Positions 26,486 to 35,236 of a stretch of DNA of 64,000 nt are shown here, in pieces. Each line of letters starts with the position of its first letter. Position 1 is the first letter of the stretch. Position numbers and translations under genes: made by a program. The stretch lies in assembly GCA_025800245.1 (NCBI GenBank), contig JAOXSA010000253.1:22615-86614 (forward strand). The letters are read 5' to 3'. The stretch is from Amphritea sp. (GTDB lineage: Bacteria; Pseudomonadota; Gammaproteobacteria; Pseudomonadales; Balneatricaceae). Below the pieces are notes generated by a model. The model saw only the letters and a program-made list of their open reading frames with translations. It had not been told where the DNA came from and searched no databases.

Positions 26486-27613
26486 TCAGCATTTGCGGAG
26501 TATCACACTGCCTATCGAATAACCGGCACCAAAGGAACAGAGCACGCCCAGATCACCTGCTTTAAAGTCACTGTGGTGCTTATGAAAAGCGATGATCGAT
26601 CCGGCTGAGCTGGTATTGGCATACTCATCCAGAATGGTTGGATTTTCTTCCGCCGTCGCTTCACGCCCCAGCACTTTGCGGGCGATCAGGGTATTCATTG
26701 TGAGGTTAGCTTGATGCAGCCAGAGCCGCTTCAGCTGTTCGGAACTCAGGCCCTGATCCTGCAGATGCCCGGTGATCTGTTGCGCAACCGCCGGACAAAC
26801 CTCTTTAAAGACTTTCCGGCCGTTCTGTACAAACAGCTTATCCCGCTGTCCTATACCGCTCTCATCACAGTTATTCAGAAAACCGAAGTTGTTGCGAATA
26901 TTATTCGAAAACTGAGTCTGCAACCGGGTTGCAACAATCTCAAAGGTATCACTGCTCTTACTCGTAGAAGCCCTTTCGACCACGATAGCCGTACACACAT
27001 CACCGAAGATAAAGTGACAGTCGCGGTCGTACCAACACAGATGTGCTGAACAGATCTCCGGATTCACCACCACAACACAATCAGCATTACCCGCGGCAAT
27101 TGCGTTATAAGCCGCCTGAATCCCGAAGGTTGCTGAAGAACAGGCGACATTCATATCGTAACCGAAGCCCTGTATGCCCAGTGCCGCCTGAATCTCTACC
27201 GCCATTGCCGGATAAGGCCGTTGCATATTGGAAGCGGCAACAATCACTGCATTCACATGATCCGCCGTTTTACCGGCATTAGCCAGGGCATCATTAATGG
27301 CCGCAACAGACATCTCGCACTGCAGCGAAGGCTCATCGTTACTGCGTTCAGGAATCAGTGGCTTCATCCGCTGTGGATCAAGCACACCTTCTTTATCAAT
27401 CACATAACGCTGTTTAATACCGGAAGCTTTTTCAATGAACTCCGCAGAAGAACCTTCCAGAGCCTGGACATCACCCGCCGCAATCGCTTCCGCGTGTTCG
27501 GCATTGTAGTGCTCAACATACTGATTAAAACAGGCAACCAGCTCGTCATTGGTAATGGAGTGTTCCGGGGTAAACAGGCCGGTGCCGCTGATAACGATAG
27601 GATCCTGATTCAT
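26486..27613 (-). CDS. Beta-ketoacyl-ACP synthase III-like enzyme
   Basis: 375 residues from the ATG at 27613 (GGAGG ten bases upstream). The thiolase-fold triad is intact: Cys in NVACSSATFG, His in WLHQANLTMN and Asn in YANTSSAGS. It is longer than housekeeping FabH (~320) because of an insertion near residues 35–75, as in the FabH-like enzymes (YiiX/DarB type) that prime special lipids or signals. It condenses an acyl-CoA with malonyl-ACP. No ACP or reductase genes adjoin it. Confidence 0.8.
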   Translation of the reverse strand: MNQDPIVISGTGLFTPEHSITNDELVACFNQYVEHYNAEHAEAIAAGDVQALEGSSAEFIEKASGIKQRYVIDKEGVLDPQRMKPLIPERSNDEPSLQCEMSVAAINDALANAGKTADHVNAVIVAASNMQRPYPAMAVEIQAALGIQGFGYDMNVACSSATFGIQAAYNAIAAGNADCVVVVNPEICSAHLCWYDRDCHFIFGDVCTAIVVERASTSKSSDTFEIVATRLQTQFSNNIRNNFGFLNNCDESGIGQRDKLFVQNGRKVFKEVCPAVAQQITGHLQDQGLSSEQLKRLWLHQANLTMNTLIARKVLGREATAEENPTILDEYANTSSAGSIIAFHKHHSDFKAGDLGVLCSFGAGYSIGSVILRKC

Positions 27614-27868
27614 ATACTGCGCCCTTGGAGGAGGTAAAAGCTCTATTCTGGCCGGGCATACCAACAAACCAATTATCGTAAAGGGCTATTTTTTTATCAT
27701 TAGAGGACATATGCAGCGTTATCAGGATGGCTGTCATACTGATGCAACAGACACTGTCATCAAACTGTTATTGAGTCAGCACCACGATCATCCTATTATC
27801 CGCCCGTTTTCGCTCACGAATTAACACGTCGTTCCGGACGCTGAATGACTAACCGCTGAGACAACCGA

Positions 27869-28162
27869 ATGGACAGCATCACGCTTATTGGCTTACTGGC
27901 AGCCACCTGCACTACCGCATCTTTTATTCCACAGGTAGTGCATATCCTTAAAACCGGAAATGTCGAAGGTATCTCCCTGATGATGTATTCGATCTTTACT
28001 TTCGGTGTGGCCTGTTGGCTGATCTATGGCGTGATTATCTCTGATCTGCCCATGATTCTGGCCAACCTGATCACGCTGCTACTGGCTCTGTCTGTGCTGA
28101 TTCTGACTATCAGTAAGCGCCGTAAGCAGGCCGCTTTGCCCGCTCAGTCGGCAGAGGAATAA
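27869..28162 (+). CDS. SemiSWEET sugar transporter
   Basis: 97 residues with three membrane segments and the PQ motif (Pro21-Gln22 in SFIPQVV), the hallmark of SemiSWEET. It functions as a homodimer in the inner membrane and moves small sugars down their gradient. Its end overlaps the convergent SnoaL-like gene by 19 bases. The C-terminal tail is polar (KRRKQAALPAQSAEE). Confidence 0.85.
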   Translation: MDSITLIGLLAATCTTASFIPQVVHILKTGNVEGISLMMYSIFTFGVACWLIYGVIISDLPMILANLITLLLALSVLILTISKRRKQAALPAQSAEE

Positions 28163-28593
28163 GCAGCACGGCGTCTGATGACGGCAATCAAGCGGCCGAA
28201 CACTGGTAACTCCTGCATCATCCGACTGGCATCCCAGAAGTCATGATGTAGCTCCACCAGCCCATCTACCGTAAAGCGAATACGGCTTGAACCTTCAACA
28301 CTGAATGGGCCGGTTACACCTGACGTCGCTGAAAAACGCCAGTAGAGCCAGCCATCGCGCTCACTCTGATTCTGTTGCAGTACGTCAAAACGAACATCAT
28401 CCAGTTTTTCGAACATCTCCCGCATTACGCCAATAAATGCAGACTTACCCGACAGGTCGTTGAACGGATCGATAAATCGAACCCTGTTATCCAGCAACTC
28501 ACTCAGATCATTCAGATTATCTGCCTGCAGATGATCCAATACCTGAGCATAGCGCTGTAGCAATGACTCTGAAGACTGCACAATTGAATCCAT
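28144..28593 (-). CDS. SnoaL-like/NTF2-fold protein
   Basis: 149 residues. The cone-shaped NTF2 fold is suggested by LLDNRVRFIDPFNDLSGKSAFIGVMREMFEKLDDVRF and by RIRFTVDGLVELHHDFWDAS at the C-terminal half. It is the last gene of a five-gene minus-strand cluster (DUF2878, chalcone-isomerase-like, DUF3833, SDR, this gene) that in other gammaproteobacteria accompanies cyclopropane-synthase-like and DUF1365 genes. The function is unknown. Confidence 0.75.
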   Translation of the reverse strand: MDSIVQSSESLLQRYAQVLDHLQADNLNDLSELLDNRVRFIDPFNDLSGKSAFIGVMREMFEKLDDVRFDVLQQNQSERDGWLYWRFSATSGVTGPFSVEGSSRIRFTVDGLVELHHDFWDASRMMQELPVFGRLIAVIRRRAAYSSAD

Positions 28594-28607
28594 ATTCGGC
28601 GTATTCC

Positions 28608-29393
28608 TTATCGACCGGTTCCGGTCATTTTAGCCACCAGCGGGAAATACCACCGGTAGGGTAACAATTTCAGCAGTTTTAGCACGTAAACAAAGCGCCG
28701 GGGAAATACTATTTCAAAGCTCTCTTTCAGTAACCCGGACACAATTCTCTCTGCCGCCTGTTCAGGCTCCATCAGTGCAGGCATCGTAAAGGTATTTTTG
28801 TCTGTCAGAGGTGTTCTCACAAAACCCGGATTAATGAGTTGCAGTTTCACACCGGTTCCCTGCAGGTCCAGGCGTATCGCTTCCGTGAGGTTGATCAGTG
28901 CGGCTTTACTGGCACCATAAGCTGCCGCTGTCGGTAATCCCCGATAACCCGCCACCGAAGCCATCACTGCTAACTGTCCACCACTCACCTCAAGGTAACG
29001 GTATAAAATCGGATCTATACAATTAATCGTGCCCTGCAGATTAACGTCCAGTAACTGTTTGCAGCGCTGACTACTGAATTCCTCAGCAGGAAACGGGTCA
29101 TGGGTTCCGGCATTTAACACCGTTAAGTCAGGCATTATCTGTTGTTCATGCCATTCGTTAACCTGCCCACGTACAGCTTCCGCATCCTGTATATCCAGTG
29201 TGATAGGAATGATTTCACCGGCAGCCGTAAGATGACTGTTACGCAGTTGCTCCAGCTCGGCACTGTTGCGAGCAGTCGCATAGACAATCACTCCCCGGTG
29301 ACAGAGCAGACTGGCAAGCGCCGCTCCGATACCACGGCCAGCGCCGGTCACCCAGGCACGCTTCCAGGGTAAAGACAGAGTCTGGCTACTCAT
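28608..29393 (-). CDS. Short-chain dehydrogenase/reductase
   Basis: 261 residues, classical SDR. It has the cofactor motif TGAGRGIG, NAG in TVLNAGTHD, catalytic Ser in MASVAGYRG and YGASK. The Rossmann Arg after strand 2 (TARNS) suggests NADP(H). Its start overlaps the DUF3833 stop by four bases and the SnoaL-like gene follows after 14, so the genes are translationally coupled. The substrate is unknown; a lipid-modifying role is inferred from the cluster. Confidence 0.85.
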   Translation of the reverse strand: MSSQTLSLPWKRAWVTGAGRGIGAALASLLCHRGVIVYATARNSAELEQLRNSHLTAAGEIIPITLDIQDAEAVRGQVNEWHEQQIMPDLTVLNAGTHDPFPAEEFSSQRCKQLLDVNLQGTINCIDPILYRYLEVSGGQLAVMASVAGYRGLPTAAAYGASKAALINLTEAIRLDLQGTGVKLQLINPGFVRTPLTDKNTFTMPALMEPEQAAERIVSGLLKESFEIVFPRRFVYVLKLLKLLPYRWYFPLVAKMTGTGR

Positions 29394-30016
29394 ATAACCT
29401 CCGGATCATCAGGCTGGGAGATTTCAACACCCTCCTGACAAGCACTGATATGTTCAGGCATCGCAGCCGCCTCAGCATCATTGAGTTTGCGAATATGCAG
29501 CGTCAGCTCACCTACCGGCAAGCCGAACTTCTTCATTCGGGTGCGATTCAGCAGATTGTTTTCATCGATCAGGTAAAGCCAGTCATCCAGATCGATATTC
29601 CAGACTTTGCCATTCACCGGGATCTGCAGGGTGTACTGCCAGTTCAGAGCGTTACCCCGGGCCTCTCCCTCGGCTTGCCCGACCACATCACCAGCGAAGC
29701 CGGTGTAGCGCTGGCCCTGCTTTTCCAGACGCCAGCAACGACTCTGCTTCTCGCCATCGTTGAAAACAAACTGCTCATCCAGAATCCCGGTGTTGTCCTG
29801 CCAGTTGGCAACGATGTCAGCAGTAAAGCGGCGTGTCACCTTACCACTGAAGTTCTGCACCATGCCGTGAGCCACCAGACGACCTGAGAAAAACTGATCC
29901 AGCTCCAGCTTAGGGGTTTCATTTTCATAATCTTTTACATTGCTGGCACAGCCGGGCAGTAGCAACAGAAACGGCAGTGCCAGAGTGATCAGAGCGGTAG
30001 CATTCATAATATCCAT
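29390..30016 (-). CDS. DUF3833 lipoprotein
   Basis: 208 residues. The signal peptide ends in a lipobox (LLPGCASN), so the protein is membrane-anchored. The DUF3833 body is clear (LDQFFSGRLVAHGMVQNFSGKVTRRF ... MKKFGLPVGELTLHIRK). The start could also be the ATG nine bases downstream. It lies between the chalcone-isomerase-like and SDR genes. The family is thought to bind a lipid-like ligand in the envelope, but this is unproved. Confidence 0.8.
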   Translation of the reverse strand: MDIMNATALITLALPFLLLLPGCASNVKDYENETPKLELDQFFSGRLVAHGMVQNFSGKVTRRFTADIVANWQDNTGILDEQFVFNDGEKQSRCWRLEKQGQRYTGFAGDVVGQAEGEARGNALNWQYTLQIPVNGKVWNIDLDDWLYLIDENNLLNRTRMKKFGLPVGELTLHIRKLNDAEAAAMPEHISACQEGVEISQPDDPEVI

Positions 30017-30023
30017 CCTGCGA

Positions 30024-30530
30024 TTATTCCCCTCTCAGTGACCGGCTGAGTTCAGGAAAAGCGCTGTTTTCAGAGAGCCAGATAGCCAGAAAGGCCTGAC
30101 TGAAACCGGGTTCATTCACTGAACCGATAAACTGGTTATTTAAGTAGAAGTGACCGTTGTTCTGATCGTCCTGATAGAACATCAGTGAATCCTGCTTGCG
30201 GATATCCGGCCAGATATCAGTCAACAGCGCTAACCAGGGCGTGAATTGATCGGTGCTGATACCCTGTCTCCGCCACTGCTTTGCTGTCTCATCCAGAAGA
30301 TCCTGACGACTGATATCACGCTTATAAGTCAGCTCCAGCGACATCGGCTGGTCGGTCTGAGTGTACTGTCCGGTGAGGCTGTCCAGTCGTGCGTCGTAGA
30401 TTTCAAACCAGAACACCTTTAACGTCGCCTCCCCTACCGTGGTCATATTGCCGGGCTTCGGCTGAGAGTAGGCATGCGCCACTCCCGCCAGAACAAATAA
30501 CAGTGAAAAAAGCAGCAGACTAATTCGCAT
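30024..30530 (-). CDS. Chalcone-isomerase-like periplasmic protein
   Basis: 168 residues with a signal peptide (LLLFSLLFVLAGVAHA). The domain (TVGEATLKVFWFEIYDARLDSLTG ... ELTYKRDISRQDLLDET) matches the bacterial chalcone-isomerase-like family, which binds fatty-acid-like ligands and usually has no isomerase activity. It overlaps the end of the DUF2878 gene by 11 bases and precedes DUF3833 by seven, so it is part of a tight operon. Confidence 0.82.
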   Translation of the reverse strand: MRISLLLFSLLFVLAGVAHAYSQPKPGNMTTVGEATLKVFWFEIYDARLDSLTGQYTQTDQPMSLELTYKRDISRQDLLDETAKQWRRQGISTDQFTPWLALLTDIWPDIRKQDSLMFYQDDQNNGHFYLNNQFIGSVNEPGFSQAFLAIWLSENSAFPELSRSLRGE

Positions 30531-31041
30531 CGCCCCATACCTCCCGGATTTCTGAATGACTTAATTTGAGTAACAGAGGAAACAGCAGCATCCAGATCAC
30601 CAACAGCATTCCGAACATAGCCAGTTCAGAAACGCCGAATGACACAGCACCTAACCTGGCAGCCGCCAGATAAGTCAGACTGCCTGCCACTGCGCCGCAG
30701 CCCGAGGCAAGTAAAGGATGCTCACGGAAATAGCTGAGGCTTTGTCTGAGCGTGGCTGAAAAGCAGAACCAGAGACACAGTAACCAGACCGGAGGCCAGT
30801 GCCCTTCAGCGAAAATAAACAAGCCCATTCGGGTCAGAATCAGATCGATGGCAAAACCGGTACAGCCACACAGCAGGATAGCTTTCAGCTCCTGTCCAGG
30901 CTGCCGGTGCAGCATCAGGTGAGCCAGTAACAACAGTGCCATGATCAACAGCCCATCCTGCCTTAAAAGAATGGCGCACCACCATGCCAGCTGAAAACCG
31001 AGCAGATTGATCCAGAATCGCTGTGAAATACCCGAAAACAT
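30520..31041 (-). CDS. DUF2878 membrane protein
   Basis: 173 residues from the ATG at 31041. It is very hydrophobic, with about six membrane segments and the family pattern FWINLLGFQLAWWCAIL at the N-terminus. It is the first gene of the DUF2878–chalcone-isomerase–DUF3833–SDR–SnoaL cluster. Inner-membrane location is certain; the role is unknown. The 250 bases upstream are AT-rich and must hold the promoter shared back-to-back with the CBS-GGDEF-EAL gene. Confidence 0.8.
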   Translation of the reverse strand: MFSGISQRFWINLLGFQLAWWCAILLRQDGLLIMALLLLAHLMLHRQPGQELKAILLCGCTGFAIDLILTRMGLFIFAEGHWPPVWLLCLWFCFSATLRQSLSYFREHPLLASGCGAVAGSLTYLAAARLGAVSFGVSELAMFGMLLVIWMLLFPLLLKLSHSEIREVWGDAN

Positions 31042-31291
31042 GTACGATTTCCTCCTGACTCTCTCTACGAGAAAAGAGCAGAAAAAGATCATCAGGCACA
31101 GCGCCGAATCAACCAGCAGGAATCACGCGCAAACGTTTTAATAAATAATTCATTCAAACGTTATTCTTGTTTAAATATATTCATGTTAACCCACTCATTT
31201 TAGGTATCAGCCCGTGATTCATGTTTTACTCCCGTGATACCATTGCCCGTCGATTTAACTGTAATTCCGTTTTAATAGGCCCACCCCGTTA

Positions 31292-33835
31292 ATGACCAAA
31301 CCGCTTACCCGTAAAGCAGACCTGCTGGTTCGCCACATTGCGCAGAAGAACCTGCATACCTGCAGCCCCAGCACTCATGCTGCGAGCATTCTGCAAACCA
31401 TGTCCAGACGGAACATCGGGTGCATGGTGGTTTGTGAAAATCATATGCCGATCGGGGTAATCACCCGACGGGATATGATTCGTCTGGCGCTGCTGGATAA
31501 ACTGCCTAATGAGGTGCACGCCAGCGTTCTGATGTCGACCCCGGTAAAGACCGTCGTCGATACCACATCCGTGGATGACGCTGGTCTGAAGTTCATTACC
31601 GAGAACGTCCGCCATCTGGTAGTGGTTGATGAACAGGGCACCCTCAGCGGTATTATTTCTGAAACCGATGTCGTGAATAGCCAGGAGATCGAACACGATC
31701 TGTTCCTGCGCTCTGTGATCGATGTCGCTAACCTCAGCCCGATCCGTATCAGCAGCACCCGACCACTGCGTGAAGCGCTGGTCAGACTGGCGGAAAGCCA
31801 CCAGACAGCCGTGCTGGTCACTGAGGATAACCGGATTAAGGGTATTCTCACCGAACGGGACATCGTCTCGTTACTGGCACGGAATAAACTGGATGTACTG
31901 ACCGGTGAATGCTGCAGTGATTCACTGGTCACGATTGAAAAAGATCTCAGTCTCTATAACGCCCGCAAAGTATTTCACGAACACCAGTTTCATCACCTTG
32001 CTATCACCGATGAGACGGGGGATGTTACTGGTCTGGTCTCCTATAACGATATTCTGCGTAGCGTCGAAACAGACTACGTCTATCGCCTGCGGGAACTGCT
32101 GAATGAACGGGATCAGGCGCTGGAGCAATCTCAGCATAACCTGATGCTGGCCGAACGGGTCATCGCCGCCTCCATGGAAGCGATCATCATTACCGACCGC
32201 TTTGCCCGTATTCAGAGCATCAATCCGGCCTTCACCGATATTACCGGTTACGAAGAACACGAAGTACTGGGCCAGAATCCGAATATGCTCAGCTCTGGCC
32301 GCCATGACGATAACTTCTATCAGGCGATGTGGAAGAGCCTCAATGAGCAGGGCTTCTGGCAGGGCGAGATCTGGAATAGACGCAAAGATGGCAGCGTCTA
32401 CCCGGAATGGCTGAGCATCTCAGCAATTACCGATGACACCGGCGAGATAACCCAATACGCATCGATCTTTTCTGATCTCACCGAGGTTAAGAAATCTGAA
32501 GCCCGTATCAAACGTCTGGCCTACTTCGATGAACTGACCCGTCTGCCCAATCGCAAACTGTTCAATGACCGCCTGCAGCTGTCTCTGGGTTACGCCCGGG
32601 AGCACAACCACCGGGTAGCAGTGGCATTTATCGACATGGACTTCTTCCAGCAGATAAACGATCTGCATGGCCATGAAGCTGGCGATACCGTGTTAAGAGA
32701 GGTCGCCAATCGCATCGAACAGGAGCTGGATGAAGGCGATACCGTCGCCCGCTTTGGCGGCGATGAGTTCAATCTGATCCTGACCGATGTCGACGGCAAT
32801 CCGGGTATGAGTGATTTCCTGAACCGCCTGCTGACCAACATCAGCCAGCCGATCGCGTTCGGGGATAAACAGATCAAGGCAACTGTGAGCATCGGTGTCA
32901 GCTTCTTCCCGACCGACGCCAGCGATGCTGAAGGTCTGCTGCAATGTGCCGACTCCGCCGTGCATATGGCAAAAGATTTTGGCCGTAACAGTTTTCGCTT
33001 TTTCTCTCAGGAACAGCACCGTCTGATCCAGTCCCGTTATCAGTTGGGTAACGATCTGCAGGCCGCTATCGGAAACGGCGAGTTCCAGCTTTACTTCCAG
33101 CCAAAGCTGGATCTGAAAACCAATAAAGCCGTGGGCTGTGAAACGCTGTTACGCTGGCACCACCCACAACTGGGCTACGTATCACCCGCTGAATTTATTC
33201 CGCTTGCCGAGGATATGGGGCTGATCAGCAAAATCGGTCAGTTCGTTATCGAGGATGCGGTCCGCCAGATCGCAGAGTGGCGCACCATTGGGCTGGAAAT
33301 ACCCGTGGCTATTAATGTTTCGGCCAAGCAGATTCTTCAGGGAGATATTGCCGAACGTATTCTGGGCGCACTTCAGGAGCGTGATGTGTCGGGTCACTTG
33401 CTGTCAGTAGAACTGACCGAATCCAGCTTCCTTCACTGTCTGGATGAAACCCAACAGGGCATCAATACACTGCGGGCAGCGGGCATTGAGGTTGCCATTG
33501 ATGATTTCGGTACCGGCTACTCCAGTCTGAGCTATATCCGCAATATCAAGCTGGATGTTCTGAAAATTGACCGCAGCTTCCTGATCAACATTGTTGAATC
33601 CGAAGTTGATCAGGCAATCGTCTCTTCCATTATCGAGATGAGCCATGTGATGGGGCTGTCGGTAATCGCCGAAGGTATCGAAACCAAAGCCCAGCGCCGG
33701 GTCATGAAAAAACTCAACTGCGACCAGATTCAGGGTTATCTGGTGGCCCGCCCGATGCCGGCAGAATCCTTCCTGCTCTGGTACCAGGCACAACTGAAAG
33801 AAGTCACAGAAGCCGCACAATCCGGGACGCTGTAA
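31292..33835 (+). CDS. CBS–PAS–GGDEF–EAL cyclic-di-GMP protein
   Basis: 847 residues with no membrane segment. Four CBS motifs in two pairs occupy ~1–265, PAS ~285–400, GGDEF ~405–575 and EAL ~590–835. The cyclase signature is intact (GGDEF at 489–493), but the inhibitory RxxD five residues before it is absent (DEGD). The phosphodiesterase signature is ETL instead of EAL (residue 617), while DDFGTGYSSL, LKIDRSF and VIAEGIET are kept, so activity remains likely. The CBS pairs should bind adenine nucleotides, coupling energy state to c-di-GMP. Confidence 0.9.
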   Translation: MTKPLTRKADLLVRHIAQKNLHTCSPSTHAASILQTMSRRNIGCMVVCENHMPIGVITRRDMIRLALLDKLPNEVHASVLMSTPVKTVVDTTSVDDAGLKFITENVRHLVVVDEQGTLSGIISETDVVNSQEIEHDLFLRSVIDVANLSPIRISSTRPLREALVRLAESHQTAVLVTEDNRIKGILTERDIVSLLARNKLDVLTGECCSDSLVTIEKDLSLYNARKVFHEHQFHHLAITDETGDVTGLVSYNDILRSVETDYVYRLRELLNERDQALEQSQHNLMLAERVIAASMEAIIITDRFARIQSINPAFTDITGYEEHEVLGQNPNMLSSGRHDDNFYQAMWKSLNEQGFWQGEIWNRRKDGSVYPEWLSISAITDDTGEITQYASIFSDLTEVKKSEARIKRLAYFDELTRLPNRKLFNDRLQLSLGYAREHNHRVAVAFIDMDFFQQINDLHGHEAGDTVLREVANRIEQELDEGDTVARFGGDEFNLILTDVDGNPGMSDFLNRLLTNISQPIAFGDKQIKATVSIGVSFFPTDASDAEGLLQCADSAVHMAKDFGRNSFRFFSQEQHRLIQSRYQLGNDLQAAIGNGEFQLYFQPKLDLKTNKAVGCETLLRWHHPQLGYVSPAEFIPLAEDMGLISKIGQFVIEDAVRQIAEWRTIGLEIPVAINVSAKQILQGDIAERILGALQERDVSGHLLSVELTESSFLHCLDETQQGINTLRAAGIEVAIDDFGTGYSSLSYIRNIKLDVLKIDRSFLINIVESEVDQAIVSSIIEMSHVMGLSVIAEGIETKAQRRVMKKLNCDQIQGYLVARPMPAESFLLWYQAQLKEVTEAAQSGTL

Positions 33836-34050
33836 ACGGCGCCCCGTCTCTTTTTGCAGGGCAAAAAGCCACCCGATTACAGTTTAATTACCCTGAACTG
33901 ATCCTTCAGTATTATTCGTTTGTCTGAACCACCGAAACTTCATTATTGTAACCTTTCCCGGCACTACAAAAACTGAATTGACGTGCCAGAATAATAAGAT
34001 CGCGGAGCCTGTACGAACAATGCATTCAGGTCCGGAAATAAGGAACAGCA

Positions 34051-35172
34051 ATGAAAATCAGACAGATCGATGTTTTCCAGGCCGACCTACCCTATTCAGG
34101 CGGTACCTATGAACTGTCCGGCGGACGGCTTTACAGCAGTTTTGATGCAACCTTTGTACGTATTACCACCGATAACGGACTGGAAGGCTGGGGTGAATCC
34201 ACACCGTTCGGTTCCACCTATATTGCTTCCCATGCTATGGGTGTACGGGCTGGTATCGCAGAGATTGCCCCACACCTGATTGGCCGTGACCCACGCCAGG
34301 TTGACCGTATTTATGATGCGATGGACAACGCACTGGTAGGCCACCTACACGCAAAAACCCCACTCGATATTGCCTGCTGGGACCTGTTAGGCAAAAGCGT
34401 GAATCTGCCGGTCTGTGAACTCCTTGGCGGTAGTACAAACCAGCCTATGCCGATCATCTCATCAATCTATGCCGGTACGCCGCAAGATATGCGTGAGCGG
34501 GTCGCTAAACACCGTGAAATGGGATACAAGAGCCATTCAGTGAAGATTGGTGCAACAGAGGCAGAAGGCGGCCCCTCACTTGATGCAGCCCGTATCGCAG
34601 AGTCTCTGGCAGATCGCCAGCCAGGCGAGTATTACATCGTCGATGCGAACGGTGGCATGACTGTAGAACACGCCTTACGGGTATTACGCCTTCTGCCGAG
34701 TGGGCTGGATTTCGTTCTTGAAGCACCTTGCGCCACCTGGAACGAATGCATGCGCCTGCGTCAGCGCACCAATGTCCCTATTATTGCCGATGAACTGGCT
34801 CAGGATGATCGCAGCATCAGCCAGCTGATCGCGGATAATGCTGCTGACGGTATCGGCCTTAAAATCTCGAAAAATGGTGGCCTGACTCAGGGACGCCGAC
34901 AACGGGATATGTGCACAGCCGCCGGGCTGACCATCAGTGTTCAGGACACTGTCGGCTCTGATATCGCCTTCGCCGCCATTGTCCATCTGGGGCAGACAGT
35001 ACGTCCGAACCTGTTAAGGTCAGTACTTGAATGTCGCGATGTTGTCACCCTGCAAACAGCAACAGGGGATTTTCCACTCGTTGATGGTATGGTTCGGGCA
35101 CCACAGACACCAGGCCTGGGTATTACTCCGATCATGAGCGCTTTAGGCGAGCCTGTCGCCAGCTATAGCTGA
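34051..35172 (+). CDS. Enolase-superfamily epimerase/dehydratase (amino acid or betaine type)
   Basis: 373 residues, mandelate-racemase/muconate-lactonising family. Metal ligands are Asp198 (VDAN), Glu224 (LEAP) and an acidic residue near 248. Two lysines face each other: Lys165 (SVKIG) and Lys271 (GLKISKNGG), the arrangement for 1,1-proton transfer. The sequence pattern is that of the proline/hydroxyproline-betaine epimerase and cis-3-hydroxyproline dehydratase clade (GWGES..G..Y..SHA..G, LGITP). The tryptophan that grips the quaternary ammonium in HpbD is Val here (QDTVGSDI), while the tyrosine (Tyr57) is kept, so the substrate differs. AAGGAA precedes the ATG. Confidence 0.75.
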   Translation: MKIRQIDVFQADLPYSGGTYELSGGRLYSSFDATFVRITTDNGLEGWGESTPFGSTYIASHAMGVRAGIAEIAPHLIGRDPRQVDRIYDAMDNALVGHLHAKTPLDIACWDLLGKSVNLPVCELLGGSTNQPMPIISSIYAGTPQDMRERVAKHREMGYKSHSVKIGATEAEGGPSLDAARIAESLADRQPGEYYIVDANGGMTVEHALRVLRLLPSGLDFVLEAPCATWNECMRLRQRTNVPIIADELAQDDRSISQLIADNAADGIGLKISKNGGLTQGRRQRDMCTAAGLTISVQDTVGSDIAFAAIVHLGQTVRPNLLRSVLECRDVVTLQTATGDFPLVDGMVRAPQTPGLGITPIMSALGEPVASYS

Positions 35173-35190
35173 ACAGCCTCAAACACAAAA

Positions 35191-35219
35191 AAAGCCCGGT
35201 ATAAAAACCGGGCTTTTTT
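35191..35219. terminator. Bidirectional terminator
   Basis: Stem AAAGCCCGGT/ACCGGGCTTT with a T-run on the plus side and an A-run before it, so it works on both strands. It ends the epimerase gene and the convergent cysG gene. Confidence 0.88.
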
Positions 35220-35236
35220 AGTTTCAGGGTCGGTCT

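Noticed and set aside
31292..33835. Inactive EAL domain because the motif is ETL
   Set aside because: All other catalytic and metal-binding motifs are kept and Thr is tolerated at this position in the family, so loss of activity cannot be claimed.
34051..35172. Direct assignment as hydroxyproline-betaine epimerase HpbD
   Set aside because: The key aromatic residue for the quaternary ammonium is Val here; only the clade, not the substrate, is supported.
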